Part shown: positions 37,328-45,586 of the stretch, one piece after another
How the letters are laid out: each line of letters starts with the position of its first letter
Numbering within the stretch: position 1 is the first letter of the stretch
Assembly: GCF_030846775.1 (NCBI RefSeq)
Contig: NZ_CP132910.1
Coordinates: 3,847,001 to 3,911,000 of the forward strand
Direction: 5' to 3'
Length of the DNA: 64,000 nt
Source: Geothrix sp. 21YS21S-2
GTDB taxonomy: Bacteria; Acidobacteriota; Holophagae; Holophagales; Holophagaceae
Position numbers and translations under genes: made by a program
Notes under the pieces: model-generated
Told to the model about the DNA's origin: nothing
Seen by the model: the letters and a program-made list of their open reading frames with translations, nothing else
The model's database searches: none

Positions 37328-38098
37328 ATGGATCGTGGAACCCTGATCGGCCTGCTCCTGGGCCTTGGCCTGCTGGTGCTGGCCATCTCCCTGGGGCCCA
37401 ATCCCCGGTACTTCATCCACCCGGAGAGCATGATCGTGGTGGTCGGGGGGGTCATCGCCTCCACCCTCATCCGGTTCCCCCTGGGAGCCGTGCGCGGCGC
37501 CTTCGGCGTGGCCACCCAGGCCTTCTTCACCCACCCCGCCGCCCACCAGGAGATCGTCAACGAGCTGGTGGGCCTGTCCCAGCGGGCCCGTCGGGAGGGC
37601 GTCCTGGGCCTGGAGCGGCACATGCCCGCGGACCCCTTCATGCAGGCCGGCATCCGCATGGTGGTGGACCGGGTGGACCGGGACCACATCAGCGACGTGC
37701 TGAGCCAGGAGATCTTCGCCACCCAGGAGCGCCACGGCCTGGGCCAGGAGATCTTCCGCTTCATCGCCACCGCCGCCCCCAGCTTCGGCATGGTGGGCAC
37801 CCTCATCGGCATGGTGCACCTCTTCGCGAGCCTGAAGGACCCCAGCGGCATCGGCCTGGGAATGGCGCTTTCCCTCCTGTCCACCCTCTACGGCGCGGTC
37901 ATCGCCTACCTCTTCGCCCTGCCCATCTCGGGCAAGCTGGAGCTCCGCAGCCGGGAGGAGGCCCAGCGCAAGCGCCTCATCCTCGAGGGCGTCCTGGGCA
38001 TCGCCGACGAGATGAACCCCGGCCAGCTGGAGGAGCAGCTCAACGCCTCCCTGGCGCCCCGGTTCAAGACCCGCAGGGCCGGAGCCCCCCGTGGCTAA
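37328..38098 (+). CDS. motA: Flagellar motor stator protein MotA
   Basis: A 256-residue inner-membrane protein with four hydrophobic segments (about 5-22, 32-52, 150-172, 183-205) and a charged cytoplasmic loop between helices 2 and 3, the MotA/PomA layout. IATAAPSFGMVGTLIGMVHLF and GIGLGMALSLLSTLYGAVIA are the conserved proton-channel helices. With MotB it forms the ion-driven stator. The motB start overlaps its stop. Confidence 0.92.
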   Translation: MDRGTLIGLLLGLGLLVLAISLGPNPRYFIHPESMIVVVGGVIASTLIRFPLGAVRGAFGVATQAFFTHPAAHQEIVNELVGLSQRARREGVLGLERHMPADPFMQAGIRMVVDRVDRDHISDVLSQEIFATQERHGLGQEIFRFIATAAPSFGMVGTLIGMVHLFASLKDPSGIGLGMALSLLSTLYGAVIAYLFALPISGKLELRSREEAQRKRLILEGVLGIADEMNPGQLEEQLNASLAPRFKTRRAGAPRG

Positions 38099-38756
38099 GA
38101 TCCTGAGCCGGTCCCAGCGCCGGAAGGACGACTACGAGGGCCTGTGGTTCATCACCTTCGCGGACCTCATGGTGCAGCTCATGGCCTTCTTCGCCGTGAT
38201 CTATTCCTTCACCTCCCAGGACCAGCGCAAGGTGCAGGAGGTGCTCCTGGCCCTCCAGCACGAGCTGGGCGCCAAGGGGGAGGGCGTCCTCCCCGGCCAC
38301 ACCGGCATCGCCCCCGAGCGCGCCGCGGACCTGGAGAAGCTCCTCAACGACCTCAAGCCCGTCGAGGGCCAGGACCACGGCGTGAAGATGCAGGTGGTGC
38401 GCTTCCGGGGAGGCCTCCTCTTCAGCGAGGGCGGATCGGCCTTCGACCCCAGCTTCGAGCCCATGATGAAGCGCATCTCCGAGATCGCCCTCCAGTACCC
38501 CGGCTACACCCTTGTGTGCGAGGGCCACACCGCCCAGGACGAGCAGGGCCGGGCCAAGGGCCAGGACGCCCTGGACCTCAGCTCCCAGCGGGCCCAGGCC
38601 GCGGTGCGCCACCTGGTCGCCCTGGGCATGGACCCCGCCCTCCTGGCTGCCGAAGCGCACGGCGACTCCCAGCTGGAAGGCAACCCCGACACCCCCGAGG
38701 GCAGGGCCCTGCAAAGGCGGGTGAAATTCCGCTTCCAGCGCGTATCCGAACGCTGA
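38091..38756 (+). CDS. motB: MotB-type stator subunit with OmpA-like domain
   Basis: A 221-residue protein. One membrane helix (FADLMVQLMAFFAVIYSF, with the ion-carrying Asp in FADLM) follows a short cytoplasmic N-terminus. The OmpA/MotB peptidoglycan-binding domain occupies about 100-218 (YTLVCEGHTA, LSSQRAQAAVRHL). GTG 38091 overlaps motA by 8 nt. The FADL Asp and pairing with MotA favour flagellar or gliding-type stator use over a Tol/Exb role. No other motility genes are in the window. Confidence 0.9.
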   Translation: MAKILSRSQRRKDDYEGLWFITFADLMVQLMAFFAVIYSFTSQDQRKVQEVLLALQHELGAKGEGVLPGHTGIAPERAADLEKLLNDLKPVEGQDHGVKMQVVRFRGGLLFSEGGSAFDPSFEPMMKRISEIALQYPGYTLVCEGHTAQDEQGRAKGQDALDLSSQRAQAAVRHLVALGMDPALLAAEAHGDSQLEGNPDTPEGRALQRRVKFRFQRVSER

Positions 38757-38760
38757 AACG

Positions 38761-38798
38761 TCCCACGGCCGTTCCGCGAAAGCGGAACGGCCGTGGGA
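38761..38798. terminator. 17-bp perfect hairpin between motB and yebC
   Basis: TCCCACGGCCGTTCCGC (38761-38777) pairs perfectly with 38782-38798 around a GAAA tetraloop. It lies five bases after the motB stop and 26 before the convergent yebC stop. It probably ends both transcripts, though neither side has a T run, so it may act by stabilising 3' ends. Confidence 0.7.
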
Positions 38799-38823
38799 AC
38801 CCTGGCGCGGGAGCGGGTAGGCG

Positions 38824-39555
38824 CTACTCCTCGGGTTCGTCGTAGTCGGCGTTGGTCCAGACGTTCTGGACGTCGTCGTTGTCCTCGAGCAGGTCGATGA
38901 GCTTCAGGAAGGATTTCAGCTTGTCGTTGTTCATGTCCACCCGCACCGCCGAGGTGCGGATGATCTTGGCTTCCAGCACGGGGAGCTTGGCGGCGTCCAC
39001 GGCGTCCTTCACGGCCTGGTAGGCGGCGGGGTCGGTGCTGATGATCCAGGCCCCCTCCTCGCCCTGCACGTCGTCGGCGCCGGCCTCCAGGGCCACCTCC
39101 ATGACGGTGTCCTCGGCCACTTCGCCGTCCACGACGATCTGGCCCTGCTTGGTGAACATGTAGGACACGGAGTTGGCCGCGCCCAGCTCGTTGCCGAACT
39201 TGGAGAAGTAGCTGCGGATCTCGGGGGTGGTGCGGTTCTTGTTGTCGGTGAGGGCCTCCACGATGATGGCCGCGCCGCCGGGGCCGTAACCCTCGTAGAG
39301 CACTTCCTCGTAGGTCACGCCCTCAAGCTCGCCGGTGCCCTTCTTGATGGCGCGCTCCCAGTTGTCCTTGGGCATGTTGCTGCCCTTGGCGGTATCCACC
39401 GCCAGGCGCAGCCGGGGGTTGGCGGCCACATCCCCGCCTCCCAGGCGGGCCGCGACCGTGATCTCCTTGAGGATCCGGGTGAAGACCTTGCCCCGCTTGG
39501 CGTCAGCGGCGCCCTTCTTGTGCTTGATCGTGGACCATTTGCTGTGGCCTGACAT
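38824..39555 (-). CDS. yebC: YebC/PmpR-family protein
   Basis: A 243-residue protein. It opens MSGHSKWSTIKHKKGAADAKR, diagnostic of the family, with GYGPGGAAIIVEALTDNKNRT in the middle. YebC proteins act on translation of difficult sequences such as polyproline, or regulate transcription in some bacteria. The host has many proline-rich proteins, which fits a translation role, but that is inference. Confidence 0.96.
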   Translation of the reverse strand: MSGHSKWSTIKHKKGAADAKRGKVFTRILKEITVAARLGGGDVAANPRLRLAVDTAKGSNMPKDNWERAIKKGTGELEGVTYEEVLYEGYGPGGAAIIVEALTDNKNRTTPEIRSYFSKFGNELGAANSVSYMFTKQGQIVVDGEVAEDTVMEVALEAGADDVQGEEGAWIISTDPAAYQAVKDAVDAAKLPVLEAKIIRTSAVRVDMNNDKLKSFLKLIDLLEDNDDVQNVWTNADYDEPEE

Positions 39556-39579
39556 GGAATACTCCGAAAAAGGGAAAGG

Positions 39580-40299
39580 TCAGCCTCTCATCGAGCGCTT
39601 GGAGATCCGGGCGAAGGGGGGTGGTTCCTGCCGGATGATGGGCCGCTCGAGCATGAATTGGTACCACTGTTCGCCGTAGAGTTTCATTTTCATGGGTTTG
39701 TTGTTCTGAAGGCAGGTGCGCTGGGCCGCGAGACGCTCGTCTCCTTGGCAGATCGCCAGGCCCTTGTTGACCACCTCGATGGCCTTGTCCCGGTCCTTCA
39801 TCTCGTTCAGGACGTAGGCATAGACCGCGTAGAGGAGGCTCTCCTTCTTGCCGGCCTTGAGGGCCAGGGTGAAGGTCTCCCTGGCCAGCTTCTTCTCGCC
39901 GCGCTTCCACTGGAGGATCCCCAGCATGGCCTTGGCGATGTAGTGCTGGTAGCTGGCGGTGCGCAGGAGGGGCTCGGCCTCGTCGTTCTTCTTGCGGACG
40001 TACTGCACGACCCCGATCTGGCCGTCGATGGAGCCCTTGACCATGAACTGCCAGCGGGAGAGGGCGTAGCCCTCCTTCATCACCTCGATGGCGGGGTCGA
40101 ACTGCTGTTTCTTCATGAGTTCGCCGGCGCGGTTGAAGATCGCCTCCAGTTGGTTCTGCACCTGGCGCGAACGCCAGATGAAGAGCGCGATCCCGCACGC
40201 CAGTCCCAGGGGGACCCCGATCCACAGCGTCACTCTGAGCGGGAGGAGGATCAGGACCACGCCGATGGCGGCGCCAAGGCCCATTAGAAGATTCAGCAC
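39580..40299 (-). CDS. Membrane-anchored TPR-like protein of unknown function
   Basis: A 239-residue protein with one or two N-terminal hydrophobic helices (res 5-45), then helical repeats resembling TPRs (RAGELMKKQQFDPAIEVMKEGYALS, AKAMLGILQWKRGEKKLARETFTLALKAG). GTG 40299 is chosen because GGAG lies five bases upstream; ATG 40284 is an alternative. It sits between yebC and ybeY. It is probably a scaffold at the inner membrane. Confidence 0.65.
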   Translation of the reverse strand: MLNLLMGLGAAIGVVLILLPLRVTLWIGVPLGLACGIALFIWRSRQVQNQLEAIFNRAGELMKKQQFDPAIEVMKEGYALSRWQFMVKGSIDGQIGVVQYVRKKNDEAEPLLRTASYQHYIAKAMLGILQWKRGEKKLARETFTLALKAGKKESLLYAVYAYVLNEMKDRDKAIEVVNKGLAICQGDERLAAQRTCLQNNKPMKMKLYGEQWYQFMLERPIIRQEPPPFARISKRSMRG

Positions 40300-40377
40300 A
40301 GGGGCTCCAGTCCAAGGCCGCAAAACGGCCGAACGTCTATCTTACAAGGGATCCGCGCCCTCTTCCAGGCTCGGTTT

Positions 40378-41109
40378 TCAGCCCAGCACGCCGGACCGGA
40401 GGGGAGGACGCTTGCGGCGCACGACCCGCTTGGGGGCCGCGGCCGCCTCGACCGCCTTGCGGGGGCGGCCCGGGGCCCGCTTGGGCTTCTCGGCGGCCTT
40501 GCGGGGGGCCTTCTCCGCCTTCTTGGCGGGCTTGACCTTCTTGGCGGCCTCCTTGCGGACCAGGGCGTGGGCCGCTCGGCCGGTCACCACCACCCGGCTG
40601 CCGTCCTTGAGGCGCTTGACCTTGCTGCCGGGTTTGCGGCCGCGCTTGACGGCCATGGGCAGGGGCTCGGCCTCCAGGAACTCCCGCTCCAGTTCGGCCT
40701 GCAGGGCCAGCATCTCGCCGCCGTCCTGCTCGTGGTCGTGGCCGCAGAGGTGCAGGAAGCCGTGGATGATCAGGGTCTCGACCTCCCGCCGCCGGCTGAC
40801 GCCCAGCTTCTTGGCCATCTTCTCGGCCATGGGCAGGCTGACGACCAGATCTCCTAGGTGCTGGAAGGCGCCTTTTTCCGGGTTTGCCGGGAAGCTGAGG
40901 ACATCTGTCGTCTGATTGATGTCGCGGTGTTCCCTGTTCAGCTTCCGCATCGCGCGGTCGTCGAGGTACGAGATGGATATGCCTTCGGCTTTCGGTGCCA
41001 GGCGGTCGCGGAGCTTGAGCAATAGATCCCCGAGGGAGCGGTCACCGGGGCCCCTGAGCTTGCTGCGGCTGGACCAATCAATCTTAAAAGGTTTTTGTGC
41101 GGCGCTCAT
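40378..41109 (-). CDS. ybeY: Endoribonuclease YbeY with a long basic, AT-hook-like tail
   Basis: A 243-residue protein. The first 155 residues are a complete YbeY, a zinc RNase for 16S rRNA 3'-end maturation and 70S quality control. The metal site is in HGFLHLCGHDHEQDGG. The last about 80 residues are Lys/Ala/Pro/Arg-rich and hold AT-hook-like cores (KRGRKPGS near 165 and APGRPRKA near 220), resembling histone-H1-like tails. Ordinary YbeY proteins end near 155. ATG 41109 has GAGG upstream. A promoter lies at 41147-41175. Confidence 0.92.
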   Translation of the reverse strand: MSAAQKPFKIDWSSRSKLRGPGDRSLGDLLLKLRDRLAPKAEGISISYLDDRAMRKLNREHRDINQTTDVLSFPANPEKGAFQHLGDLVVSLPMAEKMAKKLGVSRRREVETLIIHGFLHLCGHDHEQDGGEMLALQAELEREFLEAEPLPMAVKRGRKPGSKVKRLKDGSRVVVTGRAAHALVRKEAAKKVKPAKKAEKAPRKAAEKPKRAPGRPRKAVEAAAAPKRVVRRKRPPLRSGVLG

Positions 41110-41146
41110 ATGGTCCTCGCTCAAAGAGAGTCTTCAAGATCTGTCC

Positions 41147-41175
41147 AGTATTTGTGCCCTTAATACCATTGTCAA
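41147..41175 (-). promoter_or_regulatory. Sigma-70-type promoter of ybeY
   Basis: On the minus strand a perfect TTGACA (41175-41170) is followed after 17 bases by AATACT (41152-41147, four of six to TATAAT), 38 bases before the ybeY ATG. The -35 is one arm of a 9-bp inverted repeat, ATTGTCAAT (41168-41176) and ATTGACAAT (41189-41197). Confidence 0.55.
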
Positions 41176-41348
41176 TACCGTCACTGAAATTGACAATTTC
41201 CCCTGAATATCTTGGGAACCTAAACCTCTAATTGCGCACGCAATGAGCCAAGGGCTATCCAGGGATTTTCCAGGCGATCCATGCTGTAAGTAATGTGAAT
41301 ACGGCAAAATCCTGGTCATGTGTCGAGGCAGAAGTGTATTTTGTAGGA

Positions 41349-41927
41349 ATGGAACCGCTACTCCCCGATTGGATGAAGGAACCCGTCACACAGTACCTGG
41401 ATCTTCTGGATCGATGGAGCCGTACCCACGCGCTGACATCCCTGGAGATGGAAGAACGGTTTGAAGAATTGATCCTGGATTCGGCCGTCCTCCTGCCCTT
41501 CCTGGACACCCTGGGGCCGGGGAGCAAGGTCGCGGATTTCGGCACGGGGATGGGCATCCCCGCGATCGTCCTGGCCTTGGGGCGGCCCGACCTGACGGTC
41601 TTCGCCCTGGACAAGTCCAGGAAGAAGATCGCCTTCGTGAAGCAGGCGGCCCTGGAGCTGGGCCTGACGAACCTGCGGCCCCTGGCGGGCCGGGCGGAGG
41701 AGCTCCCGCCCCTGGGCGCCCACCTGGGCGTGGCCAAGGCCGTGGGCACCCTGGACCTCCTCCTGGGCTGGTGGGAGCGCCACGGTGTCCCTGGAGCCCC
41801 CTTCCTGGCCCTCAAGGGCGCCCCCGAGGAGGCCCCGGCCGGGTACGCCCTGGCGGCGCACGGCTACCGCCTGCCGACGCGGGGCCGGCGGGCGGTGCTG
41901 GAGCTGCGCAGGGCCGTCAGCGGGTGA
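41349..41927 (+). CDS. rsmG: 16S rRNA (guanine527-N7)-methyltransferase
   Basis: A 192-residue RsmG. VTQYLDLLDRWSRTHALTSL at the N-terminus, the SAM-binding VADFGTGMGIPAIVLAL near 55 and AVGTLDLLLGWW are family features. It methylates G527 of the 530 loop, using SAM. ATG 41349 begins the conserved helices; GTG 41295 lies upstream in frame. Its end overlaps the end of the convergent LysM gene by 11 nt. Confidence 0.85.
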   Translation: MEPLLPDWMKEPVTQYLDLLDRWSRTHALTSLEMEERFEELILDSAVLLPFLDTLGPGSKVADFGTGMGIPAIVLALGRPDLTVFALDKSRKKIAFVKQAALELGLTNLRPLAGRAEELPPLGAHLGVAKAVGTLDLLLGWWERHGVPGAPFLALKGAPEEAPAGYALAAHGYRLPTRGRRAVLELRRAVSG

Positions 41928-43095
41928 CGATGTCGCCCACGAAGACCTCTTCCTTGCTGCGGAGGATGCGGCAGGTGGCCGTGCCCTCCTCGGTGCGCAC
42001 CACCATCAGCTGGCCCAGGAAGTAGTTGGTGGAGGGCTGGGCCGCGTCCTTGACGGGGTCGCCCGTGATGGTCGAGCTGTCGAGGGGACGGCGACGGGCG
42101 GTGATGAGGATGTCGCCCACCTTGAAGCCCTGGTTGGCGCCCTGGTCGATGATGACCATGTCCCCGGCCGCGGCGACCGGGCGGTCCTCGCGCAGGAAGA
42201 TGATCTTGGCCAGGGGTTCCTTGAGGGGCACGGGACTGGCCACGTCCTTGCGCAGGTTGGCCACGATGTTGGCCGGCTCGGAGAAGGGCACCGCGTAGGC
42301 GCCTTCATAGATGCCGTCGAGGGCGTGCTCGATGATGGCCACGGAGGAATCCGGGTAGAGCGTGGTCACGCGGATGACCCCCTGCTGCTGAAGCACGTCG
42401 CCCATCTTCGTGCGGTGGGTGATGTCGTCGGGGTGGTAGAAGCCCTTCGCGAGCACCTTGGTCACCACGAGCCTGTCCCCGGCCTTGATGCCCTGGTTGG
42501 AGCCGCCGTTGAAGTAGATCGTGTCGCCGTCCGAGAGGATGCCGCGGGTGCGGTCCTGGTGGCCGTGGATGAGGAAGCCGCCGGCGTTCTTGAAGTAGGC
42601 GTCGGCGCCCTTGGCGGAGATGAAGGGCAGCTGGATGAAGTCCTGGAAGGAGTACGCGTACTCGTCCAGCGTCGGCTTGGGCCGGCTGCGCAGGTCGGGC
42701 TTGAGGGTGGAGACCTCGTAGGGGGCGGCGTCGCTTTCCTTGCCCGGGGCCACGGCGGAGCGGGAGGCGTCGACGATGAGGGGGTCGCCGGGGTAGATCC
42801 AGTGCGGGTCCTTGACCCACTTGTTGAGCTCCCAGATCTGCGGCCAGGAGAAGGGGTTGCCCAGATACTTGTTGCCCAGGTCCCACAGGGTGTCGCCCTT
42901 CTCGACGATGTGCACCTTGAAGCCTTCGGGAGGGGTGATCTCCTTGGGATAGTCCCAGCGGGAGGAGTGGGCGGCGACCTTGATGGGTTCCGCGGTGGTC
43001 TTGCCGGGCTGCTTGGCAGCGGGCTCCTGGGCCGACAGCCCCATGGCCAGGCAAGAGATGACCGCAAACGCATGGAGCCTTGTCCGCTTATGCAT
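41917..43095 (-). CDS. Exported LysM-domain protein
   Basis: A 392-residue protein with a signal peptide (res 1-23, MGLSAQ). A LysM domain at about 58-110 reads VHIVEKGDTLWDLGNKYLGNPFSWPQIWELNK and ends at WIYPGD, a peptidoglycan-binding fold. The remaining 270 residues include a predicted beta-rich repeat pattern (GDRLVV, GDIL) similar to outer-membrane or envelope LysM proteins of unknown role. Start ATG 43095 has GGGAG seven bases upstream. Confidence 0.82.
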   Translation of the reverse strand: MHKRTRLHAFAVISCLAMGLSAQEPAAKQPGKTTAEPIKVAAHSSRWDYPKEITPPEGFKVHIVEKGDTLWDLGNKYLGNPFSWPQIWELNKWVKDPHWIYPGDPLIVDASRSAVAPGKESDAAPYEVSTLKPDLRSRPKPTLDEYAYSFQDFIQLPFISAKGADAYFKNAGGFLIHGHQDRTRGILSDGDTIYFNGGSNQGIKAGDRLVVTKVLAKGFYHPDDITHRTKMGDVLQQQGVIRVTTLYPDSSVAIIEHALDGIYEGAYAVPFSEPANIVANLRKDVASPVPLKEPLAKIIFLREDRPVAAAGDMVIIDQGANQGFKVGDILITARRRPLDSSTITGDPVKDAAQPSTNYFLGQLMVVRTEEGTATCRILRSKEEVFVGDIVTR

Positions 43096-43205
43096 CAGGT
43101 TCTCCCGGGAAGGTTGGTTGGGATTATAGGACATGGTATGGGTTGGTGCCTTTAATATTATGCACTGCCTTCAGGCCCCTGGGAAAATGGCGAATGAAAA
43201 AACCG

Positions 43206-43928
43206 TCAATTGGCCTCGGGGGCGGCTCCGGGGCCGCGGAAATAGATGATCCAGGCCTGGCTCCCGCCCATGGGGATGGGCGCCTGGGCGTAGCGGGCGA
43301 TGCGCCCCGAGCGTCCGACCAGTTCCAGGAACATGCTCCGGAGGTCCTCGGCGGGGCCCAGGACGACGTGGAGGGTGCGCCAGCCCAGGGCATGGCCGTC
43401 GAGGATCCGCTCCTTGAGGCGCTCCTCGGCGTCGTTGCGTCCGTGGCCCTTGAGATCCAGGGTGCCGTCCACGTCGATGGCCATGCCAGCGGCCAGGTTG
43501 ATCTGCACGGGCTGGGCGGGCGGGGGCTCGGGGAGCGGGGTCTCCAGGGGCTCGGGCACCTTCAGGGCCGGCGGAGGCGCGGGCAGTTTCACCGGCGGCG
43601 GCTCGGGTTTCGGCTCGGGCCTGGGCGCCGGTTTGGGCGCGAGCTGGGTGGCCGGAAGGGCGACCATGCCCTTCAGCTCGCCCATGGCGGAGGCGAAATC
43701 CAGGCCCGGCTCGGCCGGGGCCGGCGGGGCCGCGGGGGCCGGGGCGGCGGGGGCGGTGATGGAGGGGGCGGCCTTGGGCCGCTTGCCCATGGCGCTCAGG
43801 AAGACGGCATCCTCCTCCTCCATGGGCTTGAATTCCGTCGGCTTGGGCTTGGGAGGCGGCGCCTTTGGGGGCGCCGGGTCCTCCGCCAGGGATTTCTTCA
43901 GCTTTTCGAGATCCTTCTTCCAGACCAT
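43206..43928 (-). CDS. Proline-rich protein with C-terminal Smr-like domain
   Basis: A 240-residue protein. Residues 1-20 form a charged helix (KKDLEKLKKSLAE) often seen ahead of Smr domains. Residues 20-150 are a Pro/Ala-rich linker, and residues 155-230 (VDGTLDLKGHGRNDAEERLKERI ... LHVVLG) look like a diverged Smr fold. Smr domains bind or cut nucleic acid, such as stalled ribosome mRNA; the usual H-G motif is changed here. ATG 43928 with GGAG six bases upstream is preferred to ATG 43940. Function unproven. Confidence 0.6.
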   Translation of the reverse strand: MVWKKDLEKLKKSLAEDPAPPKAPPPKPKPTEFKPMEEEDAVFLSAMGKRPKAAPSITAPAAPAPAAPPAPAEPGLDFASAMGELKGMVALPATQLAPKPAPRPEPKPEPPPVKLPAPPPALKVPEPLETPLPEPPPAQPVQINLAAGMAIDVDGTLDLKGHGRNDAEERLKERILDGHALGWRTLHVVLGPAEDLRSMFLELVGRSGRIARYAQAPIPMGGSQAWIIYFRGPGAAPEAN

Positions 43929-44090
43929 GACCGACTCCATTTTTTCTAGGTTAGCTCCCTCCGTCGCAGAGTTGCCACACCTGAAGCAAAATGCCCCACG
44001 GATTCGGGGGAGGAGGACCGGATAACCTGAATGCTGGTGGGAAATTCAACCTGGCATGGAATTGGATGCTCTAAGCACCTGGAGGCTCAC

Positions 44091-44711
44091 ATGAAATTCT
44101 GGATCCCTGCAGCAACGACCCTCGCCCTGGCCATGGGCGGCCCCCTCGCCGCCCAGGAACCCCATTTCGGGATCGGCGTGACGGTGGGCGTTCCCACCGG
44201 CGCCTTCAACAGCACGACCTACGGCTCGGGCATCCGGGAGTCCTACGACTCGGCCCTGGGCCTGCAGTTCACCGCCAGCTTCCCCGTGGACCGCTCCCTG
44301 GCGTGGCGACTGAACCTCTCGGGCCAGACCTTCTCGGGCCACGTGGACGAGCCGGGCCAGTTCCGCGTCAACACCCAGGACGCCATGTTCAGCATCGGCG
44401 GTGACGCGCAGATCTTCGTGGGCGGAGGCAATGCCCAGCGGCACCTCGGCACCTACCTCATCGGCGGCCTCGCGCTGGACCTGGAGCGCTTCACCGCCAG
44501 CCTCGACGATCCCAGCTTCTACGCCGACACCGTCACCAACAAGAGCCGCCTGGGCCTGAACGTGGGCATCGGGCACAGCATGCGCTACGTGGGCCGGTGG
44601 CGGTGGAACTTCGAGGCCACCTACCACAAGACCCTGACCAGCCACGACACCGGCGCGGGCGACCCGCCGGCGGCCGACTTCATCCGACTGGGCGCGGGGG
44701 TCGTCTTCTAG
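44091..44711 (+). CDS. Outer-membrane beta-barrel family protein
   Basis: A 206-residue protein with a signal peptide (res 1-20, PLAAQ). It has alternating hydrophobic strands with tyrosine/phenylalanine (FGIGVTVGVPTGAFNS, LQFTASFPVDRSLAWRLNLSG) and ends in ...LGAGVVF with a terminal Phe, the standard Bam signal. This is the OmpA-like/Opacity porin-type eight-strand barrel layout. GGAGG precedes the ATG. Ligand unknown. Confidence 0.72.
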   Translation: MKFWIPAATTLALAMGGPLAAQEPHFGIGVTVGVPTGAFNSTTYGSGIRESYDSALGLQFTASFPVDRSLAWRLNLSGQTFSGHVDEPGQFRVNTQDAMFSIGGDAQIFVGGGNAQRHLGTYLIGGLALDLERFTASLDDPSFYADTVTNKSRLGLNVGIGHSMRYVGRWRWNFEATYHKTLTSHDTGAGDPPAADFIRLGAGVVF

Positions 44712-44713
44712 CT

Positions 44714-45586
44714 TTATGCCTTGGCCTTGGGCCTGCGCTTCTTGCGGGGCGCGGCCTTGGCCTTGGGGGTGGGGGGACCCTCGTCCTTGCCCATGAGGCC
44801 GTTCACGAGCCGCTTGCAGTCGTTGCTCTCAGGATCCAGGCGCAGGAGCCTGCGGGCATAGGCCAGGCGTTCGGGCAGCGGCTTGGCGTCGTCACCCTTC
44901 ACCTGCTCCAGCTTGTCGGCGACGTAGGCCTCGGCCGAGCCCTTGCGGGTGAGGTCCGCCTTCTCCTTGGCCAGGAAGCCCTGCCATTCGGCGAGGGAGG
45001 CGGCGTACACCTCCTGCTCCTTGCGCAGCTGCTCGGTCAGGGTGTCGATCTCCTTGAGGGAGCGCTCGCTCGAGGCGATGGCGTTGCGGTACTCGTCCAG
45101 CTGGGCCCGGATCTGGGTGCGGGTCTTGATCTGGTCGGAGGTGAGCCCGCCCAGGGTGTCCATGTCCGCGAGGCGCTGGTCGAGCTTGGCCACCTCGGCG
45201 CGCCAGGTCTTGAGGTTCTCCTCGTGCTGCTTGCGGATGCGGCCGAAGGTCCCCTCCGCGGCCGCCACGTTGTCCGCGGCGGCGCGGGAGGCCTTCTGCA
45301 GGTGGCCCACGGCGTCCTCCCAGGCCCCTTCCAGGACGCAGGACCGGGCCGCGAGGCTCATGACGGCCACCATGGCGTGCATGGCGTTGTAGTCCGAGGG
45401 GTTCACGGCGGGGCCGTCCTGGGCGAGGACGGCTTCCGTGGCCTTGCGCACGGGGGCCGAAACCCCCTTGGCCAGGTTCTCCTCCCAGGCCGCGCGGTTG
45501 TCCTTGAACTTCTCCGGCAGGTTCTGGCCGAGCAGCGGGAGGGACAGGGCAAGCAGGGAAGGGAGGAGGGCCTGGGCCTTCGCCAT
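44714..45586 (-). CDS. Exported coiled-coil protein with basic tail
   Basis: A 290-residue protein with a signal peptide (res 1-20), a helical domain and a long coiled coil about 110-220 (FGRIRKQHEENLKTWRAEVAKLDQRLADM...). It ends in a KAAPRKKRRPKAKA basic tail. Not recognised as a named family. It overlaps the upstream gene's stop by one base (TGATG) and has the same layout as it: signal peptide, helical repeats, coiled coil, basic tail. The two are probably a diverged pair. Confidence 0.6.
   Translation of the reverse strand: MAKAQALLPSLLALSLPLLGQNLPEKFKDNRAAWEENLAKGVSAPVRKATEAVLAQDGPAVNPSDYNAMHAMVAVMSLAARSCVLEGAWEDAVGHLQKASRAAADNVAAAEGTFGRIRKQHEENLKTWRAEVAKLDQRLADMDTLGGLTSDQIKTRTQIRAQLDEYRNAIASSERSLKEIDTLTEQLRKEQEVYAASLAEWQGFLAKEKADLTRKGSAEAYVADKLEQVKGDDAKPLPERLAYARRLLRLDPESNDCKRLVNGLMGKDEGPPTPKAKAAPRKKRRPKAKA

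Noticed and set aside
37328-38756. ExbB/ExbD or TolQ/TolR instead of MotA/MotB
   Set aside because: The first protein has four helices with a large cytoplasmic loop and the second a large OmpA-like domain, which fit MotA/MotB.
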